From NCBI GenBank assembly GCA_021324365.1, contig JAJPJE010000100.1:1-64000 (forward strand): 64,000 nt of DNA, read 5' to 3'. The stretch is from Terriglobia bacterium. Lineage in GTDB: Bacteria; Acidobacteriota; Terriglobia; Terriglobales; Acidobacteriaceae. Shown one piece after another: positions 52,947-63,568 of this stretch. The first letter of the stretch is position 1, and every line of letters starts with the position of its first letter. The notes below the pieces were generated by a model that was not told the DNA's origin, searched no databases, and saw nothing but the letters and a program-made list of their open reading frames with translations. The position numbers and the translations under genes were made by a program.

Positions 52947-53615
52947 TCAGTGCGCACTAAATACCAGAAAGTAATCCATGCCGTCATCCTTCACGAAGTC
53001 ATAGGTGTGTTCGAGGTGATAGCCTGCTTTGGCAGCCTCTTCGATAACGATACTGCGGTTCACGCCATGATTGGTGCCTTTCCCATTCCGATCAATGATC
53101 CCCAAACGAGCGCCCGGGAGGAGCGCCGGACGCAGATGCTCGAGCAGTTCAACCGGGTCGGCGATTTCGTGATAACTCTTTATCAGCAGCACGGCGTCCA
53201 CGGATTCTTTCGGCAGTAACGGATCATCCGGCTTGCTCAGTATGGCCTTAATGTTGCTAAGTGATTCTTTCTCGGCGCGAGAATTGATGTAAGCGATTGC
53301 TTCTGGATTGATATCGACCGCGTACACCGTTCCCGAGACACCCACGCGCCGCGCGGCGCGTACGCTGAACCAGCCTGATCCGGCGCCAATATCGGCAACG
53401 GACTTCCCCGGCGTAATTCGGAGAATGTCCATGACGCGATCGACGTGGAGCCTTTGCTCGCGCCCCGGAGAGTCGAAGATCGACAGATCACCCCTATAAG
53501 GTGTGCTGGTTGCGCGCTTTGGGCCCTGTGCTGGCGCAGTATTCTGGCTCCATACTGCAACCGCGATCAGGGTGACAAGCAGAACTCGTGCGAATCGGGT
53601 ACCAAAGTTCCTCAT
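52947..53615 (-). CDS. Exported SAM-dependent methyltransferase-like protein
   Basis: 222 residues from ATG 53615 (an earlier ATG at 53639 is possible). The N-terminus is a clear signal peptide (RFARVLLVTLIAVAVWSQ). The following domain has a full SAM-binding pattern: VADIGAGSGWFSVRAARRVG, VYAVDINPEAIAYI and SVDAVLLIKSYHEI. An exported SAM enzyme is odd, because SAM is cytoplasmic. The export signal may be a membrane anchor, or the fold may serve another function. Confidence 0.8.
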   Translation of the reverse strand: MRNFGTRFARVLLVTLIAVAVWSQNTAPAQGPKRATSTPYRGDLSIFDSPGREQRLHVDRVMDILRITPGKSVADIGAGSGWFSVRAARRVGVSGTVYAVDINPEAIAYINSRAEKESLSNIKAILSKPDDPLLPKESVDAVLLIKSYHEIADPVELLEHLRPALLPGARLGIIDRNGKGTNHGVNRSIVIEEAAKAGYHLEHTYDFVKDDGMDYFLVFSAH

Positions 53616-53674
53616 TGTTTCGTTCGACCGGGCTACCATAGTGAGGTTAGCAGGTACGTGGAGAAATTCTCACC

Positions 53675-53905
53675 GTGGCGCTAATCAAGCCTTACCGAAA
53701 GAACACACCGATCCGGGCAGGAACACGCATAGACCTGTTTTGCCTGTCCTGCTGGCGCGTATGGAAGGCGAAGGTTGAAGAGGAGTACAAAAACACCTCC
53801 GACTTCAACAAGCGCAATCAACTGGTCTGCCCCTGGTGCCGTTGCAAGCCGAGCCGAGCCGCCATGGCCGCCGACGCCAAGATCATGACGAATGGCGGGA
53901 TTTAG
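53675..53905 (+). CDS. Small hypothetical zinc-ribbon-like protein
   Basis: 76 residues from GTG 53675, 10 bases after GGAGA. It has two paired-cysteine motifs (CLSC and CPWC) flanking a charged helix, consistent with a small zinc ribbon. The basic N-terminus (MALIKPYRKNTPIRAGTRID) would suit nucleic-acid binding, but this is a guess. It is divergent from the methyltransferase-like gene. Confidence 0.45.
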   Translation: MALIKPYRKNTPIRAGTRIDLFCLSCWRVWKAKVEEEYKNTSDFNKRNQLVCPWCRCKPSRAAMAADAKIMTNGGI

Positions 53906-54019
53906 CAGGTCTACTTGAAGGCCGATCGGCCAAAAGAGCCTCGCTCAGCCTGGAACTGGCGGCGATGATTTCTCGTACTTATACTCACGGACAGTCACGG
54001 TCCGGGTGAGGCTCAACAA

Positions 54020-54583
54020 ATGAGCATTCCAGACATGATGGTTGTGCTGTGGCTGCTGTTCGCCGTCTACTGGCTCATCGCCGCAATTGGGGTGAAAAGG
54101 AATATCCGAACCGAGAATCGGCTACAGCGGACCGGCCTTCGCATCGCACTCATTGTCGTGATCCTCCTATTCTTTCGCGTACCCGAGATCAGGCAGGAGC
54201 TGCAACAGCTTCGGAACCTCGATTCGCAGTTCGCGATCCAGTTTGCCGGGCTTCTTCTGTGCGTGTGCGGCATCGGTATAGCAGTCTGGGCGCGCCTTCA
54301 TCTGGGGCGGAACTGGGGCCATCCAATGACTCTGAAGGCAGGTCATGAGCTTGTAACCTCCGGACCATACCGTTTCGTCCGTCACCCGATCTACATGGGG
54401 ATTCTTGTCGCCATGCTCGGATCCGCCCTCGTGAATCCGCTTTGGGCGGTGGCGCTTGTCTGCGCGACAGTTTACTTCGTCTACTGCGCGCGAACCGAAG
54501 AGCGGATCATGATGCGGCAGTTTCCCATCGAGTATCCCGAATACCGGCAGAGAACGAAAGCGTTGATGCCGTTCGTCTGGTAA
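54020..54583 (+). CDS. Isoprenylcysteine carboxyl methyltransferase/phospholipid methyltransferase family membrane protein
   Basis: 187 residues with four or five membrane helices and the family core GPYRFVRHPIYMGILVAMLG followed by EERIMMRQFPIEYPEYRQRT. These are SAM-dependent enzymes embedded in the membrane; bacterial members act on lipids or isoprenoid-like groups. The substrate is not known. Confidence 0.85.
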   Translation: MSIPDMMVVLWLLFAVYWLIAAIGVKRNIRTENRLQRTGLRIALIVVILLFFRVPEIRQELQQLRNLDSQFAIQFAGLLLCVCGIGIAVWARLHLGRNWGHPMTLKAGHELVTSGPYRFVRHPIYMGILVAMLGSALVNPLWAVALVCATVYFVYCARTEERIMMRQFPIEYPEYRQRTKALMPFVW

Positions 54584-54651
54584 GGCATCGACGTACTCAA
54601 TCCCAAGGAAGACTTGAAGGGCCCACGCCTCGACTGATAGCGTGCTGCTGA

Positions 54652-55428
54652 ATGGCTAATCAAAAGGGCGTTTCGATGTCGGTGGATGGTCGTGTTGCGC
54701 TCGTCTCAGGCGGATCGCGCGGTATTGGTGCCGCAACAGTGCGTTTGTTTGCAGCCGCTGCTGCCAGGGTGGTTTTCACGTATCAAAAAGCCCAGCCGGA
54801 AGCTGAACAACTGGTAAAAGAGTGCGGCTCGGATCGATGCTTCGCGGTTCAGTGTGACCTGAACTCGGCCGAGTCGGCGGGCAAAGCCGTGCAGGCGGCG
54901 GTCGATCGTTTTGGCAAACTGGACATTCTTGTCGCGAACCATGGGATCTGGCCGGACGAAGATATTGCGGTCGAAGCGATGACCGTGGAGCACTGGCGCA
55001 AGACGCAGGCGATCAATGTGGATGCCGTTTTCGGTCTGGTGAAGTTCGCCGTGCCCCACTTGCAGAAACATGGCGGCCACATCGTCCTGGTCAGCTCAAC
55101 CTCCGGACAGCGCGGCGAGGCCTATCACATCGATTATTCGGCGTCGAAGGGCGCCATCATCAGCATGACCAAGACACTGTCGTCAGAGTTGCTCAAGCAC
55201 AACATACGCGTCAATTGCGTCGCACCCGGTTGGGTGGCCACAGACATGTCGGCGTCGGTACTCGCGAAGGCCGAAACCGGTGCGCAGATTAAAGCCACCA
55301 TACCCTTGGGCCGCGTGGGCACACCGGAAGAGATTGCTGGGCCGATACTGTTTCTGTGTACCGAGCATGCCGGGTTTATAAGTGGCGAGATCTTTAACGT
55401 GAACGGTGGCGCGGTGTTGGTGGGATAG
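54652..55428 (+). CDS. Short-chain dehydrogenase/reductase (FabG-like)
   Basis: 258 residues with the NAD(P)-binding motif SGGSRGIGAATVRLFAAAA, the NAG-like LVANHGIWPD, and the catalytic Ser-Tyr-Lys in VLVSSTSGQRGEAYHIDYSA followed by SKGA. The C-terminal GFISGEIFNVNGGAVLVG is typical of classical SDRs. The substrate is unknown; beta-ketoacyl reductase-like activity is possible. An alternative start lies 8 codons in. Confidence 0.87.
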   Translation: MANQKGVSMSVDGRVALVSGGSRGIGAATVRLFAAAAARVVFTYQKAQPEAEQLVKECGSDRCFAVQCDLNSAESAGKAVQAAVDRFGKLDILVANHGIWPDEDIAVEAMTVEHWRKTQAINVDAVFGLVKFAVPHLQKHGGHIVLVSSTSGQRGEAYHIDYSASKGAIISMTKTLSSELLKHNIRVNCVAPGWVATDMSASVLAKAETGAQIKATIPLGRVGTPEEIAGPILFLCTEHAGFISGEIFNVNGGAVLVG

Positions 55429-55488
55429 TCAGGAACGCAGACGAGAACAGTTCTTGCTCAAACCGCGCGGCAACAACACGGGTCAAAC

Positions 55489-55728
55489 CTAAGGGTGCAA
55501 TAACATCCAGATACGGAACAACTCCAGCGCGACCACAAAAATGCCGAGGCTGAAATAGATGTTGTACGCCATCTGGCGGGAGAGGATAGGAACCGGAATG
55601 CCGCGCTGGCGGAAGGCTACGATCAGCACCCGCTCGTGTTCGAGAATGAAATCAGCAATTCTCTGATGGAAGTAAGCCATCATGAGTCCCATCATCAAGC
55701 GCACAATTTCGAAAGCCATCTCGGTCAT
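55489..55728 (-). CDS. Small membrane-associated hypothetical protein
   Basis: 79 residues from ATG 55728. An N-terminal amphipathic helix (MTEMAFEIVRLMMGLMMAYF) is followed by HQRIADFILEHERVLIVAFR and a C-terminal membrane segment (NIYFSLGIFVVALELFRIWM). I recall similar small proteins from acidobacteria, without a known function. The open frame extends upstream only from a TTG. Confidence 0.5.
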   Translation of the reverse strand: MTEMAFEIVRLMMGLMMAYFHQRIADFILEHERVLIVAFRQRGIPVPILSRQMAYNIYFSLGIFVVALELFRIWMLLHP

Positions 55729-55846
55729 CGTATCCGCCGTTCCTAAGGCCCTCAATCAGCAGAATCACCTATTTCATGCGGCACAAACGGTGCACTCGTC
55801 AGAACTGCTACTCGGCATTGCTCCAAAGCACGCGTGCGGGCCAACG

Positions 55847-55855
55847 TGCTAAAAT
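55847..55855 (+). promoter_or_regulatory. Extended -10 (TGCTAAAAT) upstream of the zinc-ribbon gene
   Basis: TGCTAAAAT at 55847-55855 is identical to the rpoD -10 string. A start at 55859 would lie too close to it, which favours the ATG at 55883. Confidence 0.4.
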
Positions 55856-55882
55856 TCAGTGCAACTGATTGTCAGTTTCCTC

Positions 55883-56659
55883 ATGAATTCCGACCTAGCA
55901 AATCTCATCGAACTGCAACATGCCGACACTGAAATTGCACGCCTGAAAGCCGAAATAGCTGCTTTGCCCAAGCGGGTCGCAGTGATCGAGGAGAAGCTGG
56001 CCGGCTCGAAAGACCGCCTTGACAAGGCGAAAGCGGCGCTGAAAACCGACGAAGCCAACCGTCGTAAGTATGAGGGCGAAATCCAGAATCTGCGCCAGAA
56101 AATTTCCAAGTACCGGGACCAGATGCTGGCGGTGAAAACCAACCAGGAATATAGAGCCCTGGGGACAGAAGTCGAGTTCGCGGAAAAGGAAATTTCAGGC
56201 TTCGAGGACAAGATCCTTGAAACTATGATTGACGTCGACGACAAGAACGGTGATCTGAAGCGTGCCGAATCCGATCTGAAAGCGCATACTGCAGAGATCG
56301 AGAAAGAAAAGGCCGAGGCCCGGTCCCGGACGGCGGAAGACGAAAAAGCGCTCGCCGAGTGGAGCGCCAAACGCGACCAGTATCGGTCTGGGGTGAGTGC
56401 AGAAACTTTACGTCATTACGACAGAGTTCTGACACGTCGAGGCAGCGCAATCGCGGAAGCTAGAGATCATAAATGTTCGGCGTGTCAGGTGATGCTTCGT
56501 CCGCAGGTTTATAGCGACGTCATGAGCAACGAGCAGATCATCATGTGCGATTCCTGCAACCGGATCTTATATTTCGTTCCGACGGTCGAGGCTGATCTTG
56601 CGAATGAAGAACCACGGCAGCTAGCCCCTCGCCCGGAGGCAGACGCCGCCGCCCAGTAA
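55883..56659 (+). CDS. Coiled-coil protein with C4-type zinc ribbon
   Basis: 258 residues. About 170 residues of continuous coiled coil (ELQHADTEIARLKAEIAALP to near ALAEWSAKRDQYRSG) are followed by a four-cysteine zinc ribbon (CSACQVML, then CDSCNRILYF). This is the COG1579/CT398 pattern. Members bind nucleic acid or act as scaffolds near the flagellar or secretion apparatus; the role here is unknown. ATG 55883 was chosen over 55859 because of the promoter position. Confidence 0.8.
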   Translation: MNSDLANLIELQHADTEIARLKAEIAALPKRVAVIEEKLAGSKDRLDKAKAALKTDEANRRKYEGEIQNLRQKISKYRDQMLAVKTNQEYRALGTEVEFAEKEISGFEDKILETMIDVDDKNGDLKRAESDLKAHTAEIEKEKAEARSRTAEDEKALAEWSAKRDQYRSGVSAETLRHYDRVLTRRGSAIAEARDHKCSACQVMLRPQVYSDVMSNEQIIMCDSCNRILYFVPTVEADLANEEPRQLAPRPEADAAAQ

Positions 56660-56689
56660 TTCATAAATGCAGCCGTGGGAGGCCGAAAA

Positions 56690-57688
56690 ATGCGCACTAC
56701 GGTTCTTGCCTTCCTTGTAGCGATTACCTCCGTATCAGCTTGCTTGGCACAGCGGCCTTCCAATATCGTCACTCGCTGCGCCCTCTCCGTGTATGTGCAG
56801 CAGACGAACGAACGTGCGCTGGCAGACGGGATCCACGTACGGCTATATCAACGCGGACAAATTCTGGTAGCAGAAAGCGTAACCGACGAACGAGGCCGAG
56901 CAACGTTTTCGGAGCTTCCGTCCGGGTATTATCACGTCGAGGTTTATGGAGTAGGTATTTCGCCGACCACGGGGAGCGAGTTCGAAATCATCGACAATGA
57001 GGGTTCTCACACGGAGATGGTTCGCGTTCGGCCCGCGGTCGATGCGGATTCGCAGACCCCAGCTCCTGGCACGCAGGCGACCGTGTCGGCGGCTCAGTTG
57101 ACGATTCCGGAAAAAGCGCAGAAGGAATTCGACAAAGGTGTCGAGGCGTTCTCGGCCGGCGAAACGAAGAAGGCTGAAGACAGTTTCAAGAGAGCCATCC
57201 AGGAATATCCGAAGTTCGCGAATGCCTACAGCAACCTTGGCGTCCTGTACGTGAAGACCGGGCAGCAACCGAAGGCACGAGAGGCATTTACCCAGGCGAT
57301 CACCGTCGACGACAACTTCGTTCCGGGCTATATCAATCTGGCTCGGCTCGCGTTCGCTACGCACGATTATGCGGATGCGGAAGCCAAACTGACCAAAGCC
57401 TTGAGTCTTGCTCCCGACAACATGGACGCCCTCGCGTTGATGGCCACGACCGCTTACCTGAACAAACAGAACGAGACGGCATTAGCAAACGTCAGACATT
57501 TACATTCTCTTCCTAATCATCAGGACTACGCGGGAGTTCATCTCATCGCCGCGCAAATCCTGCTGTCGCAGAACGAGCGCGCTCAGGCAGTCGATCAATA
57601 CATCGCATTCTTACAGGAAAGTCCCAACGATCTGCGGGTTCCAGCAGTGCGCAAGACTCTGGCTGAAATGAAAGCTGGGAAGCAGTAG
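56690..57688 (+). CDS. Exported CnaB-like/TPR protein, first of a tandem pair
   Basis: 332 residues. ATG 56690 follows GGGAGG with a good gap and opens a signal peptide (MRTTVLAFLVAITSVSACLA). A beta-sandwich follows (VYVQQTNERALADGIHVRLY, RGRATFSELPSGYYHVEVYG), then about five TPR units (SFKRAIQEYPKFANAYSNLG; AFTQAITVDDNFVPGYINLA). The next gene is a paralogue with the same plan, 55 bases downstream. Confidence 0.82.
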   Translation: MRTTVLAFLVAITSVSACLAQRPSNIVTRCALSVYVQQTNERALADGIHVRLYQRGQILVAESVTDERGRATFSELPSGYYHVEVYGVGISPTTGSEFEIIDNEGSHTEMVRVRPAVDADSQTPAPGTQATVSAAQLTIPEKAQKEFDKGVEAFSAGETKKAEDSFKRAIQEYPKFANAYSNLGVLYVKTGQQPKAREAFTQAITVDDNFVPGYINLARLAFATHDYADAEAKLTKALSLAPDNMDALALMATTAYLNKQNETALANVRHLHSLPNHQDYAGVHLIAAQILLSQNERAQAVDQYIAFLQESPNDLRVPAVRKTLAEMKAGKQ

Positions 57689-57743
57689 CATCACCGTCCG
57701 GAAACGCACGAGCTTCAACCCTGGGCTAGCTGATGGAGGGCAT

Positions 57744-58736
57744 ATGTTACGTTTGGGTGCGATATTGATTTTGGTTGCCGCGCTTACAACGGGCGCGATC
57801 GCGCAACGAAGAAATGAATCTTTGTGCGACCTAAACATTCGCGTCCGGACTACGAATGAGAGAAACTACGATACTCCCGTGCAGGTGGAGTTACTCTCGC
57901 AACAAGGCATACCTGTATCAGTTCGATTTACAAGCGGCGCAGGTGCGGCCGACTTTATGGTTGCCTCCGGAAACATTTATCGGGTGCGAGTGAGTGGGAA
58001 TGACATCGAGACCTTTACTTCCGGCGACATTGAGATTTTGCCTCGCGAAGAAGCGCACATGGAAACTGTGAATGTGACCATGCGAAAGAGTTCAAACGAA
58101 CAGACAGTTGCGAATGGCGCGGCTCCCACAGTTTCTCTTTCCGAGATGAATGTGCCTCCGAAAGCGCGTGCGGAATTGCAAAAAGGGGCGGATGCGCTGA
58201 ATAAAGGCGACATGAAAAAGGCGCAGCAACAGTTCGAAAAAGCAACCGTCGTATATCCCCAGTACGCCCGCGCCTACGTTGATCTTGGAGTCGTCGCGAT
58301 CAGGGAGGGTGACCGCGCCAGGGCGAAAGAGTGTTTTGCGAAAGCTGTGCAAGTTGACGACAAGTTCCTGCCGGGCTATGTAGATCTGGCCCGCATGGAC
58401 TACCAGGACCACAACTACTCGGAGGCGGAATCGCTTTTGCAGAAGGTTATGGCACTCAACCCTTCAATGCCCGATGCCGTTTCTTTGTTGGCGACAGTAG
58501 AATTTATGAACAAGGAATACGATAAAGCACTCGTCGACGCCCAGCGCACGCATACCCTTCCGGGCCATGAGGAGTTTGCAGATGTCCATCTGATCGCCGG
58601 CAAGGTTCTCGAGATGCAGGGACATGCACAAGAGGCAATTGCCGAGTACCAGCTGTTCTTGAAGGAAAATCCAAACAGCCCTCGGGTTGCGATGGTTCGT
58701 CAGGAAGTAGCTCAGATCGAGGCAGGAAAGCACTGA
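57744..58736 (+). CDS. Exported CnaB-like/TPR protein, second of a tandem pair
   Basis: 330 residues with a signal peptide (MLRLGAILILVAALTTGAIA) and the same beta-sandwich plus TPR plan as its neighbour. Conserved columns include CDLNIRVRTTNERNYDTPVQ, AYVDLGVVAIREGDRARAKE and the ending AQIEAGK. Duplication of one gene is the simplest origin; the copies have diverged strongly. GGAGGG lies 3 bases before the ATG. Its stop codon overlaps the probable CTG start of the following methyltransferase. Confidence 0.82.
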   Translation: MLRLGAILILVAALTTGAIAQRRNESLCDLNIRVRTTNERNYDTPVQVELLSQQGIPVSVRFTSGAGAADFMVASGNIYRVRVSGNDIETFTSGDIEILPREEAHMETVNVTMRKSSNEQTVANGAAPTVSLSEMNVPPKARAELQKGADALNKGDMKKAQQQFEKATVVYPQYARAYVDLGVVAIREGDRARAKECFAKAVQVDDKFLPGYVDLARMDYQDHNYSEAESLLQKVMALNPSMPDAVSLLATVEFMNKEYDKALVDAQRTHTLPGHEEFADVHLIAGKVLEMQGHAQEAIAEYQLFLKENPNSPRVAMVRQEVAQIEAGKH

Positions 58737-59929
58737 AGGCCGCCAGCAAAACAGCCAATCCACTAATTACTGTTGCGCAACGTGCTGCCGCCCGCTTGCG
58801 TCAGGGACACCCTTGGGTCTACCGAAGCGATGTTCTACATCTCGACGATCCGGGGCCGGGATCGCTGGTAAGCGTGGGCGATGAACGCGGGAATCTGGTG
58901 GGAACGGCGTTCTACAGTTCCAGCTCACAGATCGCCCTGCGCATGATCTCCACAAGAGCAGTTAGTCCGGAACAGCTAAGTGAATTGGTTCGTGACCGAG
59001 TTCGGAGGGCGATTGCCATCCGACAATCTTTCGTGCACGACAGTAACGCCTTTCGCCTTGTCTTCAGCGAAGCCGACCAACTGCCGGGTATCATCGCCGA
59101 CCGCTATAACGACCTCCTCACGGTACAGTTTCTGACTCAGGCGACCGATCAGCCCGCCGTCCGTCAGACGCTCGTCGACACCCTCCTGACAGAGATCCAC
59201 CCAGCTTCCATCGTCGAACGCGTAGACCATCGCATCCGCGAACTGGAAGACCTGCCCCCTCGTGAGATGCAGGTGCTACACGGCGAGCGAACCTCGACCA
59301 TCTTCACCATGAATGGCATCCGCTTTCAGTATGCCGCTTATGCCGGCCAGAAGACCGGGGCGTTCCTCGATCAGCGTGAGAATTACAAAGCAGCCGCAAA
59401 GTACGCATCCGGAGAAGCCCTCGATGTGTTTACCTACCACGGTGGTTTTGCGCTGCACCTGGCAAAGAAGTGCGTACGCGTAACCGCAGTCGATAGCTCC
59501 CGTTCCGCTTTAGAGACCGCGGAAGCGAATGAAAAGCTGAACCCCGGTGCACCCGAGATCGAATGGATGGAAGCAAACGCTTTTGATCTTCTTAAGGACT
59601 ACGCTGCCGCCACAAGGCAATTCGACACCATCGTCCTCGACCCGCCAGCGTTCGCGAAGAGCAAAAAGGAGGTACCAGGCGCACTCCGCGGATATAAGGA
59701 AATTAACCTTAGAGCAATGCGCATGCTGCGTCCCGGCGGTATCTTAATAACGTGTACTTGCTCGCATCACGTGAGTGAGGAAGAGTTCGTCAATGCCCTG
59801 CGTTCGGCCGCTGCGGACTCGCGGCGCACCCTGCGCATTCTGGAAAAACGTGGCCAGGCACAGGATCACCCGGTGCTGCTTACCGTACCCGAAACCAGTT
59901 ATCTGAAGTGTCTGATCCTACAAGCCTAG
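58733..59929 (+). CDS. RlmI-like 23S rRNA methyltransferase with a probable CTG start
   Basis: The PUA domain is followed by a Rossmann methyltransferase with ALDVFTYHGGFALHLAKK and the motif IV ILDPPAFAKSK, as in RlmI/RlmK-type m5C/m2G enzymes. The first usable ATG, GTG or TTG is TTG 58796, but it would cut off the first PUA strand, whose sequence PLITVAQRAAARLRQGHPWV is present upstream. CTG 58733 overlaps the TGA of the previous gene (CTGA) and has AGGAAAG just before it, giving 398 residues. ATT 58766 is another candidate. Confidence 0.8.
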   Translation: MKAASKTANPLITVAQRAAARLRQGHPWVYRSDVLHLDDPGPGSLVSVGDERGNLVGTAFYSSSSQIALRMISTRAVSPEQLSELVRDRVRRAIAIRQSFVHDSNAFRLVFSEADQLPGIIADRYNDLLTVQFLTQATDQPAVRQTLVDTLLTEIHPASIVERVDHRIRELEDLPPREMQVLHGERTSTIFTMNGIRFQYAAYAGQKTGAFLDQRENYKAAAKYASGEALDVFTYHGGFALHLAKKCVRVTAVDSSRSALETAEANEKLNPGAPEIEWMEANAFDLLKDYAAATRQFDTIVLDPPAFAKSKKEVPGALRGYKEINLRAMRMLRPGGILITCTCSHHVSEEEFVNALRSAAADSRRTLRILEKRGQAQDHPVLLTVPETSYLKCLILQA

Positions 59930-60074
59930 CCCCCCAAATCGGTAGCTACGGCGGCTTTCCTTACACCCGCTTCACCTTGGGGTGAGCTGCAATACTTTCT
60001 AAGTAACTGAAAACAAATAATATAATTTATAGATTACGAACAAAACCAAAGCTCGAATGTCACATCAAAAATAG

Positions 60075-60103
60075 TTGACAGTGTAACACTCATATTTTAT
60101 GAT
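60075..60103 (+). promoter_or_regulatory. Promoter of hsp20, in an AT-rich gap
   Basis: TTGACA (60075-60080) and TATGAT (60098-60103) with a 17-base spacer form a near-consensus sigma-70 promoter. It lies in the 244-base gap 59930-60173, whose middle (about 60000-60110) is much more AT-rich than the rest. GTAACA (60083-60088) and TGTTAC (60103-60108) are an inverted pair over the promoter, a possible operator. No CIRCE element is present. Confidence 0.65.
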
Positions 60104-60173
60104 GTTACTACGCTAATGCATGAGAACGCCGCTGGAGGATCCAGTGGCCCAAATTCAAAGGAGGATTTGAGTT

Positions 60174-60677
60174 ATGTCGTCCATGATTACCCGTTGGGAT
60201 CCCTTCCGTGAACTCACTCAATTGCAGGACCGCATGGACCGATTGTTCCGTGACACGTACACCGGCAGCGGACGCGAAGAGTCTCTGGAGCAGGGCTCGT
60301 TCGTACCCGCGGTGGACGTCTACGAAGACGAGCACAACATAACCTTGAAGCTGGAGGTCCCTGGGATTGATCCGAAGGATATGGACATCCGGTTGGAGAA
60401 CAACACGCTCAGTGTTCGTGGCGAACGCAAACTCGAGAAGGAAGAGAAGCAGGAGAATTTCCATCGTATTGAGCGGCGGTATGGCAGCTTCGTCCGCACT
60501 TTCAGCCTGCCGAATACGGTGGACGGGGACAAAATCCAGGCCAACTACGATAACGGCGTTCTGAAGATCACGCTCTCCAAGAAGGCCGAAGCGAAGCCGA
60601 AGCAGATTCAGATCGGCGTCGGCAGCCAGGGTTTGCAAAAGACGATTGAGGCCAAGGGCACCGGAAAGGCCGCGTAA
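60174..60677 (+). CDS. Small heat-shock protein, Hsp20/alpha-crystallin family
   Basis: 167 residues. The N-terminus is MSSMITRWDPFRELTQLQDR, followed by the alpha-crystallin domain (PAVDVYEDEHNITLKLEVPG, NNTLSVRGERKLEKEEKQEN, and YGSFVRTFSLPNTVDGDKIQ). These ATP-independent chaperones hold unfolding proteins. GGAGGATTT lies just before the ATG. It is followed by clpB after about 120 bases, which supports refolding of Hsp20-bound clients by the ClpB/DnaK system. Confidence 0.95.
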   Translation: MSSMITRWDPFRELTQLQDRMDRLFRDTYTGSGREESLEQGSFVPAVDVYEDEHNITLKLEVPGIDPKDMDIRLENNTLSVRGERKLEKEEKQENFHRIERRYGSFVRTFSLPNTVDGDKIQANYDNGVLKITLSKKAEAKPKQIQIGVGSQGLQKTIEAKGTGKAA

Positions 60678-60705
60678 CATCGAATCGGAGTTTTGAATGT
60701 ACTGC

Positions 60706-60728
60706 GCGGGAGGCAAACTGCCTCCCGC
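60706..60728 (+). terminator. Perfect hairpin between hsp20 and clpB
   Basis: GCGGGAGGCA (60706-60715) pairs with TGCCTCCCGC (60719-60728) over ten bases with a three-base loop. It is followed by AATTTCTT, which is only partly U-rich. It may partly end hsp20 transcription or uncouple the amounts of the two mRNAs. Confidence 0.55.
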
Positions 60729-60798
60729 AATTTCTTGGACGTAAGAACAATAAAGGAATCAAATGAAATGGCCGTCTTGAAGGCGGTCTGGAATATTT

Positions 60799-63471
<2,673 letters not shown>

Positions 63472-63485
63472 TTCTAGCTTTCCGG

Positions 63486-63514
63486 AAGGCGCGGTACGGA
63501 GCCGCGCCTTTTTT
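63486..63514 (+). terminator. Rho-independent terminator after clpB
   Basis: AAGGCGCGG (63486-63494) pairs with CCGCGCCTT (63502-63510), followed by a T run. Confidence 0.85.
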
Positions 63515-63568
63515 GTAATTTTCAGTGTTCTTGCCTTTGCTTCTGACTACACATAGCATTTGGCACCC

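Noticed and set aside
53675..53905. A third selenoprotein gene in the window
   Set aside because: No other open frame is interrupted by a UGA at a conserved cysteine position.
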